Shown piece by piece: positions 9,601-18,972 of a stretch of DNA of 64,000 bases. A model generated the notes under the pieces. The model made no database searches. It was given only the letters and a program-made list of their open reading frames with translations, and was not told the DNA's origin. Both the position numbers and the translations under genes were made by a program. Source of the stretch: Chitinophagaceae bacterium (GTDB lineage Bacteria; Bacteroidota; Bacteroidia; Chitinophagales; Chitinophagaceae). Location: NCBI GenBank assembly GCA_003168265.1, contig PMSV01000008.1:186001-250000 (forward strand). The letters are read 5' to 3'. Each line of letters starts with the position of its first letter. Position 1 is the first letter of the stretch.

Positions 9601-11205
9601 CCTTTCCCGGATAGGATCGATCGGCGGATTGGTAACCTGTGCAAAGAGTTGCTTGAAATAACTGCTCAGGTGCTGGGGCTGTTCGCTGAGGACAGCAAGC
9701 GGCACATCGCTTCCCATAGATCCGATCGGTTCCTTGCCATCCAGGGCCATCGGTGCGATGATCGTTTCAAGGTCTTCCGTCGAATAGCCAAATGCTTTCT
9801 GGTATTTGAAGATCTGTTCCTGTTCCAGGTGGGTGAACATGACACGTGGCTCGGGCAACTCTTCCAGGCGTATCTTGAATTTATTCAACCATTCCGCATA
9901 GGGTTTTTGGGAACAGATATGTTGTTTCAACTCTTCGTCGCTGATGATCCTGCCTTGTTCCAGATCCACAATGAACATCTTGCCCGGCTGCAGCCTTCCT
10001 TTTTCCTTGATCAAGGCGGGGTCCACTGGCAATACCCCGGTTTCCGAAGCCATGATTACACGGTCATCCAGGGTCACACAGTAACGCGATGGCCGAAGTC
10101 CGTTTCTATCCAGCGTTGCTCCAATGATCTTTCCATCGGTAAAGGAGATGGAGGCAGGACCGTCCCATGGTTCCATGAAGGAGGCATGAAATTCATAGAA
10201 AGCTTTTTTAACCGGATCCATCTGGTCATTGCCATCCCATGCTTCAGGGATGAGCATCATCATGACATGCGGAAGGCTTCTTCCGCAAAGGACCAATAAC
10301 TCGATCATATTATCCAGGCAGGCTGAGTCGGATTGTCCATCTGTTATGATGGGAAGTAGCATGTCCATTTCTTCATCTGTGAAATAGGGAGAGGTGAAAC
10401 CCTTTTCACTTGTGCGTAACCAGTTGAGGTTTCCCTGAAGGGTGTTGATCTCTCCATTGTGGGCGATATAACGGAATGGCTGAGCCAGCTTCCAGGAAGG
10501 AAAAGTATTGGTTGCAAAACGGGAATGGATCAGGCCGAAGGAAGATACGACCCGCTTATTGCTCAGGTCGGGAAAATAGTTGCGGACCTGGGCGCTCGTC
10601 AATTGGCCCTTATAAACAACAGTCTTATAGGAAAGGGAGGCAAAATAGAATCCGATTTCATCCCTTTTGACCGTGCCGTTGACCAGGTGGCTGGAATAAT
10701 TCCTGAGCACGAATAGCTTTCTCTCGAAATCCTCCGGATTGTTTATATGGTCGGGCCTTGCGATGAATACCTGCTCGATCTCCGGTTCAACGGAAAGTGC
10801 CGTGGGTCCGATCCCGTCTGCATTTACAGGTACTTTTCTGAAACCTAGCACTTCAAGCCCCAGTTTTTCCGCCGAGCGATTGAAAATATCCCGGCATTCT
10901 TCTTTAAGCCGGATATCTCTTGGGAAGAAGATCATACCGACTCCGTATTTGCCATAGGAAGGCAGGTGTATGCCCAATTTCACACACTCGTCGAAAAAGA
11001 ATTCATGCGGGGTTTGGATCATGATTCCTGCTCCATCTCCTGTATTGTTTTCACAACCGCAGGCTCCCCGGTGTTCCATGTTTTCGAGAATGGTCAATGC
11101 ATCTGAAACGATCTGGTGGGATTTGATGCTTTTGATGTTTGCCACGAAACCTATGCCGCAAGCATCATGCTCATATGCAGACTCGTATAGTCCTTTTCCT
11201 GCCAT
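6679..11205 (-). CDS. gltB: Glutamate synthase large subunit
   Basis: Glutamine-dependent 2-oxoglutarate amidotransferase. The 1508-residue product starts with a short propeptide followed by the class II glutaminase nucleophile: YEHDACGIGF, with Cys16 expected to become the N-terminus after cleavage. The order is glutaminase domain (about 16-420), central domain, FMN-binding synthase domain (about 800-1180; GEGGEDELRYEKLPDGSSMR and KPGEGGQLPG are conserved), the 3Fe-4S cysteines C1128, C1134 and C1139 in CIMMRKCHLNTCPVG, and the C-terminal GXGXG beta-helix domain. Full length and apparently intact. It is first in the gltBD unit, 149 nt downstream of ilvA; that gap has A/T runs but no clear promoter or terminator, so read-through from the ilv operon is possible. 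Confidence 0.97.
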   Translation of the reverse strand: MAGKGLYESAYEHDACGIGFVANIKSIKSHQIVSDALTILENMEHRGACGCENNTGDGAGIMIQTPHEFFFDECVKLGIHLPSYGKYGVGMIFFPRDIRLKEECRDIFNRSAEKLGLEVLGFRKVPVNADGIGPTALSVEPEIEQVFIARPDHINNPEDFERKLFVLRNYSSHLVNGTVKRDEIGFYFASLSYKTVVYKGQLTSAQVRNYFPDLSNKRVVSSFGLIHSRFATNTFPSWKLAQPFRYIAHNGEINTLQGNLNWLRTSEKGFTSPYFTDEEMDMLLPIITDGQSDSACLDNMIELLVLCGRSLPHVMMMLIPEAWDGNDQMDPVKKAFYEFHASFMEPWDGPASISFTDGKIIGATLDRNGLRPSRYCVTLDDRVIMASETGVLPVDPALIKEKGRLQPGKMFIVDLEQGRIISDEELKQHICSQKPYAEWLNKFKIRLEELPEPRVMFTHLEQEQIFKYQKAFGYSTEDLETIIAPMALDGKEPIGSMGSDVPLAVLSEQPQHLSSYFKQLFAQVTNPPIDPIRERLVMSLSTFAGNNGNLLVEDSMACHSIALKHPVLNNHELEKIRSIDTGIFQAKTLQTYFRADGQKGSLQKGLDRLCRYAVDAVEDGFEVLILTDRAIDSDHAPIPSLLATAAVHHHLIRRGYRGQVGIIVEAGDVWEVHHFACLIGFGATAINPYLALSTIRDLKLNGKLGTEQDPELLKKNYINAVNDGLLKVFSKMGISTLQSYQGAQIFEIIGLNRSVVDKYFTGATSRIEGMGLDEIARETLAKHYFAFSRKDIPVDRLTSGGIYQWKRKGEFHLFNPQTIHLLQYSTRMDDYQAFKKYSRLVNDQSEKAVTLRSLFAFKHQRNPVPIEEVEPPENIYRRFATGAMSFGSISHEAHSTLAIAMNRLGGKSNTGEGGEDELRYEKLPDGSSMRSAIKQVASARFGVTSHYLTMADELQIKMAQGAKPGEGGQLPGHKVDDWIGKVRHATPGVGLISPPPHHDIYSIEDLAQLIFDLKNANRQARISVKLVSKAGVGTIAAGVAKAKSDVILISGFDGGTGASPISSIKHAGLPWELGLAESHQTLVKNKLRSRVVLQTDGQLKTGRDIAIATLLGAEEWGVASAALVTEGCIMMRKCHLNTCPVGVATQDPELRQRFSGRAEYVINLFRFLTEELREIMAELGFRTVDEMVGQVNCLAVREDIHHWKYSKLDLTPILFKEPNSMYTGLYHQEDQDHALAEVLDWKLLQAAGPALEYQHKVSASFAVKNTDRTIGTLLSNEISKKFGSRGLPEDSIHFKLEGTAGQSFAAFNTRGVTLELEGDANDYFGKGLSGAKLIVYPSHRAGFVPEENIIIGNVAFYGATSGEAYIRGKAGERFCVRNSGAKAVVEGVGDHGCEYMTGGQVVILGDTGRNFAAGMSGGIAYVYDVKGKFSTYCNQEMVDLEAVDMEEYDELKKMIQKHQEYTQSTVAKFVLDDFDNQIRNFLKVFPKEYKKVLLQKKVGVGPTDIIKR

Positions 11206-11354
11206 TGATGGTTTGTTTTGAAAAATTTCTAATATAAACGGAATATTTTAATGAAAAATCAAAAAAATGATCGAGCATGCTAATAAAAATACGTAAAAAA
11301 AGCGAAAAAACCGATAATTAATTGGATTCCTTGTTGAGAAATTGGGGAAAACCA

Positions 11355-12611
11355 TCAAACTGCATAGCCGAACATATCGTCGTCTTTTTTGAGCTCGGTA
11401 TAATGGATATTAACTCTCCTTAGGTTAGACATCAGGGCATCATAATCCCTTCTTGATTTGAGTTCAATTCCTACCAAAGCAGGCCCGGTTTCCTTATTGT
11501 GTTTTTGAATGTATTCGAAACGTGTGATGTCATCAGTTGGCCCCAAAACATGGTTGACGAATTCTTTCAGTGCGCCGGGGCGCTGGGCAAAACGGATAAG
11601 AAAATAATGTTTAAGGCCTTCATATTGGAGGGACCTTTCTTTTATTTCCTGCATCCTGTCTATATCATTGTTGCTGCCGCTGACAATGCAGACCACTGTT
11701 TTGCTTTTTATTTCTTTCGCAAAGTCGTCGAGGCCGGCGATGCTCAGAGCGCCGGCAGGTTCGACAACTATGGCGTCTTCATTGTAAAGTTTCAATATGG
11801 TGGAACAAACCTTTCCTTCAGGTACGAGATGCAGGTCGTCCAATACTTCTTTGCAAATAGGGTAGGTGAGGTCTCCCGTCCTTTTTACAGAGGCCCCATC
11901 GACGAAGCTTTCAATATTGTCGAGCGTTACGGGTTTGCCTGCTTTGAATGCCGCCAGCAGGGAGGGCGCTCCTTCAGGTTCCAACCCGATGATCCGGGTG
12001 TTGGGAGAATAAGTTTTAAAATAGGATCCGGTGCCGGAAGCGAGGCCCCCGCCGCCGACAGGAACAAATAGGTAATCGATATGGGGATTCTGCTCGAGGA
12101 TTTCAACTGCAACAGTTGCCTGCCCTTCAATGATACGGTAATCATCAAAAGGCGGTATATAGGTCATGCCCCTTTCATCGGTGAATTTTTTTGCAGCAAC
12201 TGCACAATCGTCATAAGTGTCGCCGACCATCCTGACTTCCACCTGGTCTTCACCAAACATTTTAGTCTGGTTCACTTTCTGATTGGGTGTGATCACCGGC
12301 ATGAATACGGTGCCCCGAATTCCTAATTTGCGGCAGGAATAGGCGAACCCTTGTGCATGATTGCCTGCACTTGCGCATACGACACCTTTTTGCAACTGGG
12401 CTTCCGGAAGGCTGCTGATCATATTATAAGCGCCACGCAGCTTATAAGACCTTACAACCTGGAGATCCTCTCTTTTCAGATAGACCTGTGCCTGGAACTT
12501 TGCAGAGAGGCTCCTGTTTAATTGGAGGGGAGTCCGGTTGACGATCTTAGCCACCCGGTTGACTGCAGACTGATAATCCAACTGGTGGATCGATTTTTCT
12601 ATGGTGCTCAT
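11355..12611 (-). CDS. ilvA: Threonine ammonia-lyase (biosynthetic, ACT-like C-terminus)
   Basis: PLP enzyme that converts threonine to 2-oxobutanoate, the entry step to isoleucine. The 418-residue product has the PLP lysine K57 in SYKLRGAYN, the substrate loop SAGNHAQGFA, and the phosphate-binding glycine loop VPVGGGGLASG. A C-terminal ACT-like segment begins around RPGALKEFVNHVLG at about 340, consistent with feedback control by isoleucine. With one regulatory ACT-like unit it is shorter than the roughly 510-residue enteric IlvA. It is the last gene of the ilvE-D-B-N-C-A operon, 62 nt after ilvC. Its context in a complete ilv operon argues for the biosynthetic rather than the catabolic role. 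Confidence 0.94.
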   Translation of the reverse strand: MSTIEKSIHQLDYQSAVNRVAKIVNRTPLQLNRSLSAKFQAQVYLKREDLQVVRSYKLRGAYNMISSLPEAQLQKGVVCASAGNHAQGFAYSCRKLGIRGTVFMPVITPNQKVNQTKMFGEDQVEVRMVGDTYDDCAVAAKKFTDERGMTYIPPFDDYRIIEGQATVAVEILEQNPHIDYLFVPVGGGGLASGTGSYFKTYSPNTRIIGLEPEGAPSLLAAFKAGKPVTLDNIESFVDGASVKRTGDLTYPICKEVLDDLHLVPEGKVCSTILKLYNEDAIVVEPAGALSIAGLDDFAKEIKSKTVVCIVSGSNNDIDRMQEIKERSLQYEGLKHYFLIRFAQRPGALKEFVNHVLGPTDDITRFEYIQKHNKETGPALVGIELKSRRDYDALMSNLRRVNIHYTELKKDDDMFGYAV

Positions 12612-12673
12612 TTCAGAATAGATTCAAAAACAAACAAGGACATCCAGGCCCTCAAATGTTTAGGTTAATTGTA

Positions 12674-13723
12674 TCATTTCTGGTTTTCAGGTCTCAGGCT
12701 CCTGACAGTTTTGCCTGCCTGCCACATTTCGCTTTCACGCAATTCAGTTAATTCCGCTTCCAGTTTTTCCCTATAGTCCGCCCGGGAATTGGAGTCGATG
12801 GAACGCTGCGACTCCTTTCCTGCTGCCACACTTTCATATAGATCGTTGAAAACAGGCAGGGTAGCATCGCGGAATTTCTTCCACCAATCCAGGGCTCCCC
12901 GCTGTGCCGTTGTGCTGCAGTTGGCATACATCCAGTCCATACCGTTTTCCGCTACCAGAGGCATCAGGGATTGGGTCAATTCCTCTACTGTTTCATTGAA
13001 GGCTTCCGAAGCTGTATGTCCTTTTTTTCTTAAAACTTCGTACTGCGCTGCAAAAATTCCCTGTATGGCACCCATCAGCGTGCCTCTTTCTCCTGTCAGA
13101 TCGCTGTAGACTTCTTTTTTGAAATCGGTTTCAAATAAATAACCGCTGCCTACGCTGATCCCTAAGGAAACAACTCTCTCCTTCGCTTTGCCGGTGGCGT
13201 CCTGGAATATTGCATAACTGCTATTAAGGCCCCGGCCTTGCAGGAACATCCGGCGCAGAGAAGTGCCGCTTCCTTTTGGGGCAACAAGAAAAACATCAAC
13301 ATCGGCAGGAGGAATGATGCCGGTCTGTTCATTAAAAGTGATCCCGAAACCATGTGAAAAATACAAAGCCTTTCCTGCCGTGAGGTGCTTTTTGACTGTT
13401 GGCCAGATTGCGATCTGTGCTGCATCGCTAAGCAGGTAGCAGATAATCGTTCCGCGTTTGAGCGCTCCTTCAATTTCAAACAGGGTTTTACCAGGAACAA
13501 ATCCGTCACGGACTGCCTTATCCCAGGTTTTGGAATCCTTCCTTTGACCCACTATTACATTTATTCCGTTGTCCTTCAGATTCAGTGCCTGTCCCGGACC
13601 CTGAACTCCATAACCGATGACAGCGATGGTTTCTTTTTTCAATACTTCCTGAGCCTTGCTGAGAGGAAATTCTTCGCGTGTGATCACGTTTTCATCCACT
13701 CCTCCGAAATTAAGTTTTGCCAT
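12674..13723 (-). CDS. ilvC: Ketol-acid reductoisomerase
   Basis: Isomerises and reduces acetolactate and acetohydroxybutyrate with NADPH in valine and isoleucine synthesis. The 349-residue product has an N-terminal Rossmann motif IAVIGYGVQGPGQALNL at about 33-49 and the cofactor loop VGQRKDSKTWD. The C-terminal knotted domain has the Mg-binding acidic residues D208 and E212 in YSDLTGERGTLMG. Length is that of the short class I enzyme. It lies between ilvN (51 nt upstream) and ilvA in the operon. No anomalies. Confidence 0.96.
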   Translation of the reverse strand: MAKLNFGGVDENVITREEFPLSKAQEVLKKETIAVIGYGVQGPGQALNLKDNGINVIVGQRKDSKTWDKAVRDGFVPGKTLFEIEGALKRGTIICYLLSDAAQIAIWPTVKKHLTAGKALYFSHGFGITFNEQTGIIPPADVDVFLVAPKGSGTSLRRMFLQGRGLNSSYAIFQDATGKAKERVVSLGISVGSGYLFETDFKKEVYSDLTGERGTLMGAIQGIFAAQYEVLRKKGHTASEAFNETVEELTQSLMPLVAENGMDWMYANCSTTAQRGALDWWKKFRDATLPVFNDLYESVAAGKESQRSIDSNSRADYREKLEAELTELRESEMWQAGKTVRSLRPENQK

Positions 13724-13774
13724 TTTGGTTTTTGATTTACGATTTAAGTTGACGAATTTTAGTTTGGTATATGT

Positions 13775-14365
13775 TTACATGGTAAACACCTCGTCCTGCT
13801 TGCCCAGGTATTCATTTTCTATCACATTCGTTCCGGGTTCGACGGATTCGAATTCTTTCAATTTTTCATGGAAACCCTTACTGTCTTTAATGATGGCTAC
13901 ACGCGCACTTCTGACGAACTCGATCAGGCCATAAGGCTCAAGTGCACGGATCAGGCCCTCGATCTCTTCCAGGTGGCCCGAAGTCTCGAAGACGGTATAA
14001 TCTCTCCTGATGGCTACAGCACGGGCGCCATATTCCCTGAGCAACCTTTCGACCTTGACTTTATCCGCTATGATCTCGGTGGGAACCTTGTATAAGGCCA
14101 ATTCCTGCCATACCAGTTCGTCGTTGGTATTGAAATAAGCTTTTAGAACCTCAACCTGTTTTTCTATCTGCCTGCATAATTTCCTGACCACTTCTTCGGT
14201 CTCATTGATCACGATCGTGAACCGATGGACACTTTCGATCTCAGAGGGAGAAGTGTTCAGGCTCTCAATATTGATCTTTCTCCTGGAAAATATGATGGCA
14301 ATACGATTCAGAAGGCCGATCTGGTTTTCTGTATATACGGTTATGGTGAATTCCTGCTTTTGCAT
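13775..14365 (-). CDS. ilvN: Acetolactate synthase small (regulatory) subunit
   Basis: Regulatory partner of IlvB; binds valine through its ACT domain. I start it at the ATG at 14365 (MQKQEFTITVYTENQIGLLN, 196 residues), because that is where the family's conserved N-terminus begins and it leaves 11 nt after the ilvB stop; a start further upstream at 14407 would overlap ilvB and add unconserved residues. The ACT domain (TVYTENQIGLLNRIAIIFSR) is followed by a C-terminal ALS small-subunit domain (RDYTVFETSGHLEEIEGLI). It is placed between ilvB and ilvC. Confidence 0.93.
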   Translation of the reverse strand: MQKQEFTITVYTENQIGLLNRIAIIFSRRKINIESLNTSPSEIESVHRFTIVINETEEVVRKLCRQIEKQVEVLKAYFNTNDELVWQELALYKVPTEIIADKVKVERLLREYGARAVAIRRDYTVFETSGHLEEIEGLIRALEPYGLIEFVRSARVAIIKDSKGFHEKLKEFESVEPGTNVIENEYLGKQDEVFTM

Positions 14366-14376
14366 GTGGATCATTT

Positions 14377-16119
14377 TTATTTTAACCTTATTTCTGCCAC
14401 GCTGCAACCCTGTGGCACCATGGGGAATACATTGTTTTCTTTTCCAACTTTAACTTCCAGCAGATAGGGACCCTGATGATCGAGCATACCAGACAGAGCG
14501 TTTCGTAGTTCGTCCCTTTTGGACACGGATCTACCTTCGATATAATAACCTTTTGCTACTGCCACAAAATCTGGGCTGGTTATGTCCACAAATGAATATC
14601 TCCTGTCATGGAACAATTCCTGCCACTGGCGAACCATGCCGAGAAACTCGTTGTTTAGGATCACGATTTTGACATTGACCTTACTCTGCATAATGGTTCC
14701 CAATTCCTGAATGGTCATCTGAAAACCTCCGTCACCAATGATGGCAATGACCGTGCGCGCGGGTGCGCCGAATTTCGCTCCAATGGCGGCAGGCAATGCG
14801 AAGCCCATAGTTCCGAGTCCGCCGCTGGTGATATTGCTGTTTGAATGTTTAAATTGCGCATAGCGGCAGGCTACCATTTGGTGTTGACCCACATCGCTGA
14901 CGATGATGGCTTCCCCCTTTGTCAATTCATTGATTTGATGAATCACTTCTCCCATCGACAAGACATCAGTTGATGGTTTCATTTCAGGTTCGATGCATTG
15001 CTTTTCTTCCTCTCTCTGAAAATCCCTGAATCGTTGCAACCATTCCGGGTGGGTTTTTTTCTGAACTAATTCTGTGAGTAAAGGAAGGGTTTCTTTACAA
15101 TCACCCCAGACGGGAATCATAGCTTTCACATTTTTATCGATTTCCGATGGATCAATGTCCAGGTGGATGACTTTAGCCTGTTTGGCATACTTGTCCAACC
15201 TTCCTGTTACCCGGTCATCAAAGCGCATCCCTACGGCAATCAGCACATCACAATCGTTCGTGAGCACATTGGGTCCATAATTTCCGTGCATTCCCAACAT
15301 GCCGACCGCAAGAGGATGGTCAGTAGGGATAGCGCTCATCCCAAGGATAGTCCAGGCAGCCGGTATGCCGGATTTCTCAATGAATTCACGGAATTCCTTT
15401 TCGGCTTTTCCCAAAATGATGCCTTGTCCAAAAATTATGAATGGCTTTTTCGCTTCATTGATCAGGGCTGCCGCCTGTTCTATATATTTTCTTCTTACAT
15501 AGGGTTTGGGCCGATAACTCCGGATATGGGTACAGGGAGTATAACCGGTGAAATCGAATTTTTGCAATTGTGCATTCTTAGTTATGTCGATCAATACCGG
15601 ACCCGGCCTGCCGGTTCGAGCGATATAAAAGGCCTTTGCCAGTATAGCGGGAATTTCAGAAGCATCGGTTACCTGGTAATTCCACTTAGTCACCGGAGTC
15701 GTGATGTTGACAACATCCGTTTCCTGGAATGCATCGGTTCCCAATAAATGTGCGAAAACCTGGCCTGTTATGCATACCACAGGCGTGCTGTCGATCATCG
15801 CGTCTGCCAGACCGGTCACGAGGTTAGTTGCGCCTGGTCCGCTTGTGGCAAAAACCACTCCTGTTTTGCCGCTGGTCCTCGCAAAACCCTGGGCAGCATG
15901 AACTGCTCCCTGCTCATGACGTACCAGAATATGATGCAATCTCTCCTGGTAATCGTAGAGCGCATCATAAATGGGCATGATGGCGCCTCCCGGATAACCG
16001 AAAATGGTATTTACTTTTTCGCATAGGAGTGCCTTCATTACCGCCTCGCCTCCGCTGATATTTTCAACCTGTTGGATGACAGACTTTGCTTTTTCGGCTG
16101 CCAGTTCGATTGTGCTCAT
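14377..16119 (-). CDS. ilvB: Acetolactate synthase large (catalytic) subunit
   Basis: ThDP-dependent condensation of two pyruvates, or of pyruvate and 2-oxobutanoate. The 580-residue product has the catalytic glutamate E69 in RHEQGAVHAAQGFAR, the FAD-binding middle domain, and the ThDP/Mg motif beginning GDGGFQMTIQELGT at about 462 and ending at NNEFLG. An N-terminal tail of about 20 residues precedes the fold. It is the third gene of the ilv operon, 34 nt after ilvD. Complete, with no missing motifs. Confidence 0.96.
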   Translation of the reverse strand: MSTIELAAEKAKSVIQQVENISGGEAVMKALLCEKVNTIFGYPGGAIMPIYDALYDYQERLHHILVRHEQGAVHAAQGFARTSGKTGVVFATSGPGATNLVTGLADAMIDSTPVVCITGQVFAHLLGTDAFQETDVVNITTPVTKWNYQVTDASEIPAILAKAFYIARTGRPGPVLIDITKNAQLQKFDFTGYTPCTHIRSYRPKPYVRRKYIEQAAALINEAKKPFIIFGQGIILGKAEKEFREFIEKSGIPAAWTILGMSAIPTDHPLAVGMLGMHGNYGPNVLTNDCDVLIAVGMRFDDRVTGRLDKYAKQAKVIHLDIDPSEIDKNVKAMIPVWGDCKETLPLLTELVQKKTHPEWLQRFRDFQREEEKQCIEPEMKPSTDVLSMGEVIHQINELTKGEAIIVSDVGQHQMVACRYAQFKHSNSNITSGGLGTMGFALPAAIGAKFGAPARTVIAIIGDGGFQMTIQELGTIMQSKVNVKIVILNNEFLGMVRQWQELFHDRRYSFVDITSPDFVAVAKGYYIEGRSVSKRDELRNALSGMLDHQGPYLLEVKVGKENNVFPMVPQGCSVAEIRLK

Positions 16120-16153
16120 AATACTTAAGATTAATTGAGATTAGCAATCAGGA

Positions 16154-17836
16154 TCATATTTCATCAGTCACGCAGCCTTCTGCTGCATTCTTGACGTATT
16201 TGGCGTATTTAAAAAGAATACCGTTCGTCGCTTTTAAGGCAGGTTTTGTCCAGGCCGCCCTCCTTTTTTCAATTTCTGCTTCGGAAACTTTCAGGTTCAT
16301 CGTCCTTTTAGCGGCATCGATCTCTATGATGTCATCGTCATGCACGAGTGCGATCAGTCCTCCTTCATAGGCTTCCGGAGTTATATGACCTACCACGAAG
16401 CCATGTGTTCCTCCGCTAAATCTTCCATCGGTAATCAGAGCAACTGTTTTGCCCAAACCTGCGCCGATGAGGGCTCCTGTCGGCTTCAGCATTTCAGGCA
16501 TGCCTGGTGCACCCTTTGGTCCGATATGCCGGATCACGACAACATCACCTGCATGAACTCTCTTGCTTTGTATCCCTTTTAAGAAATCATGTTCTCCATC
16601 GAATACCCTTGCCGTTCCTTCGAAACGAGTTCCTTCCTTTCCTGTGATCTTGGCTACGCTGCCCCCCGTGGCAAGATTCCCGTAGAGGATTTGCAGATGA
16701 CCAGTTGCTTTGACCGGGTTTTCTATGGGGCGAACAACGTCCTGGGTTGAGAAATCGAGGTCGGGGGCTTGTTGAAGGTTTTCTGCAACAGTAAGGCCGG
16801 TTACCGTCAGGCAATGCCCATGGAGAAGACCCTTACTGAGCAGGTATTTCATCACGGCGGGTACTCCACCATATTGATGAAGGTCTTCCATGAGATATTT
16901 TCCACTGGGTTTGAAGTCGGCCAGCACGGGACTCCGGTCGCTGATTCTTTGAAAATCATCCTGGGTGAGTTTTAGACAGACACTCTTGGCCATGGCGATC
17001 AGGTGAAGGACCGAGTTCGTGCTTCCGCCCAGCGCCATGACTACCGTTATCGCATTTTCAAATGCCTCCGGGGTCATAATATCCTTCGGCTTTATATCCA
17101 GTTCAAGTAATTTTTTTATAGCCTTTCCCATTGCTGCGCATTCCTTTTGCTTTTCCTCACTGAGGGCAGGATTGGAGGATGAATAGGGAAGGCTCATGCC
17201 CAGGGCTTCGATAGCGCTTGCCATGGTATTGGCCGTGTACATGCCCCCACATGCTCCTGCACCCGGACATGCATGCCTTACAATGGCTTTGAAATCGCCC
17301 TCATCGAGTTTGCCGGCAATCTTTTGCCCCAATGCCTCAAATGTGGAGACGATATTCAGTTCCTGTCCATTGTAGTGACCGGGAGCAATGGTCCCTCCAT
17401 ACATCATGATGGAGGGCCTGTTCAGGCGACCCATGGCCATTATGCATCCCGGCATGTTTTTGTCACATCCGGGAATGGCGACCAGCGCATCGTAGTATTG
17501 GGCTCCTGCATTGGTTTCAATGCTATCGGCTATGATATCGCGGCTCACAAGGCTATAACGCATCCCGTCGGTTCCCATGCTGATTCCGTCGCTGACGCCG
17601 ATCGTGTAAAATCTAAGTCCCACCAGATTTTCAGCCTGCACGCTTTTTCTCACTTCTGTGGCCAGATCGTTCAGGTGCATGTTGCAGGGATTTCCATCCC
17701 ATCCCATGCTGGCAATCCCGACCTGGGCCTTTTTGAAATCCTCATCAGTGAATCCGATCGCATAGAGCATGGCCTGGGATCCGGGCTGGTTTTCGTCCTG
17801 AGTCAGAATCTTTGAATACTTGTTTAACTCTCCCAT
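16154..17836 (-). CDS. ilvD: Dihydroxy-acid dehydratase
   Basis: Fe-S dehydratase producing 2-keto acids for valine and isoleucine. The 560-residue product has the three cluster cysteines: C51 in [10 protein letters not shown]124 in [10 protein letters not shown], and C196 in [16 protein letters not shown]. It also has [10 protein letters not shown] and the C-terminal [11 protein letters not shown] motif. Three cysteines of this spacing occur in both [2Fe-2S] and [4Fe-4S] enzymes, so cluster type is not decided here. It lies 33 nt after ilvE and is the second gene of the operon. Confidence 0.97.
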   Translation of the reverse strand: MGELNKYSKILTQDENQPGSQAMLYAIGFTDEDFKKAQVGIASMGWDGNPCNMHLNDLATEVRKSVQAENLVGLRFYTIGVSDGISMGTDGMRYSLVSRDIIADSIETNAGAQYYDALVAIPGCDKNMPGCIMAMGRLNRPSIMMYGGTIAPGHYNGQELNIVSTFEALGQKIAGKLDEGDFKAIVRHACPGAGACGGMYTANTMASAIEALGMSLPYSSSNPALSEEKQKECAAMGKAIKKLLELDIKPKDIMTPEAFENAITVVMALGGSTNSVLHLIAMAKSVCLKLTQDDFQRISDRSPVLADFKPSGKYLMEDLHQYGGVPAVMKYLLSKGLLHGHCLTVTGLTVAENLQQAPDLDFSTQDVVRPIENPVKATGHLQILYGNLATGGSVAKITGKEGTRFEGTARVFDGEHDFLKGIQSKRVHAGDVVVIRHIGPKGAPGMPEMLKPTGALIGAGLGKTVALITDGRFSGGTHGFVVGHITPEAYEGGLIALVHDDDIIEIDAAKRTMNLKVSEAEIEKRRAAWTKPALKATNGILFKYAKYVKNAAEGCVTDEI

Positions 17837-17869
17837 TCTTTGTTTTTTTTATGTAAGCTTTCAGCCGTT

Positions 17870-18769
17870 TCAGAAGGCCAGCGCCGGTTTGAATTCCTTT
17901 TCAGTTATGCGTGCCTTATAGGCTTCCTGAATGATCTTACCTACCGTAGTATTCCAATCCTTCCTGAATGGGATTCCATCAAGGCTTGCCCACCCGATCA
18001 CTTCCGCTGCCGTTCCGCAAAAAAATGCAGTTTCGGCCTCATACAATTCTGCGGTCTTAAAAAATTTTTCTTCCACGGGTATTTCCAATTCCCGGCAGAT
18101 TTCCAAAACCGTTGCACGGGTTATGCCGGGAAGGATATTGCCCAGCGGAGGAGTATATAATTTTCCATTCTTTTCAAAAAACATATTGGCGCCGGGAGCT
18201 TCAGCTACAAACCCATTCACGTCATTGAGCAGGGCTTCATCATAGCCTTTGGCCTTAGCATCCTGACTTGCCATGATACTGTTGACATAATGCCCGGCTG
18301 CTTTTGCCTCCATTTTGAATGCCCTGGGATTGGGCCGTTCAAAAGAGGAGGTCATCACTTTCAGCAATTGATCTCCGAGAAAATTCCCCATTTCCCAGAC
18401 TTGTATGGTCAGAAAGGATTCGGTATTTCGGGTAAAACCCATGTTGGCCGGGGAATATACAAGGGGCCTGATATATGCATTCTGCAGTTTATTTTGCTTA
18501 AGCAACTCATAGGACACGGAAATCAATTCTTCTGCCTCATAAGGATAGGGGATATTCAGGGCCTCAGAAGATTTTTTTAGTCTTTGGAAATGTTCCTCCG
18601 CTTTGAATATCCTGGTTCGGTCATTGGCAGTACGGTAGGAGCGGATACCTTCAAACACAGCGTAACCATAATGGATGGACTGACTGTATAAGTCCACTTT
18701 GGCTTCATTTGCCTTTACATAGCTCCCATTCAGATAAAGAATGGTCTGGTCGTTATAGTAGGATGTCAT
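17870..18769 (-). CDS. ilvE: Branched-chain amino acid aminotransferase
   Basis: PLP class IV aminotransferase performing the last step of Ile, Val and Leu synthesis with glutamate as donor. The 299-residue product has the PLP lysine K156 in MEAKAAGHYVNS, the class IV signature GYDEALLNDVNGFVAEAPGANMFF split over residues 172-195, and the LGNILPGITRATVLEI loop. The family also contains D-amino acid aminotransferases and 4-amino-4-deoxychorismate lyase, but the length, the operon and the leader peptide support IlvE. It is the first structural gene after the attenuator at 18787-18955, so that element controls the whole ilv operon. Confidence 0.94.
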   Translation of the reverse strand: MTSYYNDQTILYLNGSYVKANEAKVDLYSQSIHYGYAVFEGIRSYRTANDRTRIFKAEEHFQRLKKSSEALNIPYPYEAEELISVSYELLKQNKLQNAYIRPLVYSPANMGFTRNTESFLTIQVWEMGNFLGDQLLKVMTSSFERPNPRAFKMEAKAAGHYVNSIMASQDAKAKGYDEALLNDVNGFVAEAPGANMFFEKNGKLYTPPLGNILPGITRATVLEICRELEIPVEEKFFKTAELYEAETAFFCGTAAEVIGWASLDGIPFRKDWNTTVGKIIQEAYKARITEKEFKPALAF

Positions 18770-18786
18770 TTTGTTATGGATTGTAT

Positions 18787-18826
18787 ATAAAAAAGAACAA
18801 CCCGCCTTTTCTGAAGGCGGGTTGTT
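18787..18826 (-). terminator. Intrinsic terminator/attenuator upstream of ilvE
   Basis: On the minus strand, an 11-bp perfect GC-rich stem (AACAACCCGCC/GGCGGGTTGTT, plus-strand arms 18796-18806 and 18816-18826) with a 9-nt loop is followed by CTTTTTTATAT. This is a textbook Rho-independent terminator, 24 nt after the leader peptide stop and before the ilvE start. Its 5' arm can alternatively pair with GGUGGCUGUU at the end of the leader (plus 18853-18862): 5 bp including one G-U, then an internal loop, then 4 bp. That gives a simple antiterminator. Confidence 0.9.
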
Positions 18827-18850
18827 TATATCTTGATAGTTTTTTAAGTA

Positions 18851-18955
18851 TTAACAGCCACCTCCATGCGGAACGGTAATAATAAAGACCACCACAATAA
18901 TTATTATGTGAATGATATTATGTATTTTTTTTCCGTATATCCTCTTTTCCTGCAT
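18851..18955 (-). CDS. ilv operon leader peptide (34 codons, Ile/Val-rich)
   Basis: ATG at 18955, TAA at 18851-18853. The deduced peptide has 34 residues; residues 14-28 read IIHIIIIVVVFIITV, so 12 of 15 are Ile or Val, and the peptide ends PHGGGC. There is no leucine. It is followed after 24 nt by a strong terminator and then ilvE. A ribosome stalled on the Ile/Val codons would leave the Gly-Gly-Cys codons (GGUGGCUGUU) free to pair with the terminator's 5' arm and let transcription continue; a ribosome reaching the stop codon would cover them and allow termination. This is the classical ilv/his-type attenuation logic. The peptide itself is not expected to have another function. Confidence 0.88.
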   Translation of the reverse strand: MQEKRIYGKKIHNIIHIIIIVVVFIITVPHGGGC

Positions 18956-18972
18956 GAATGATGTGTTCAATG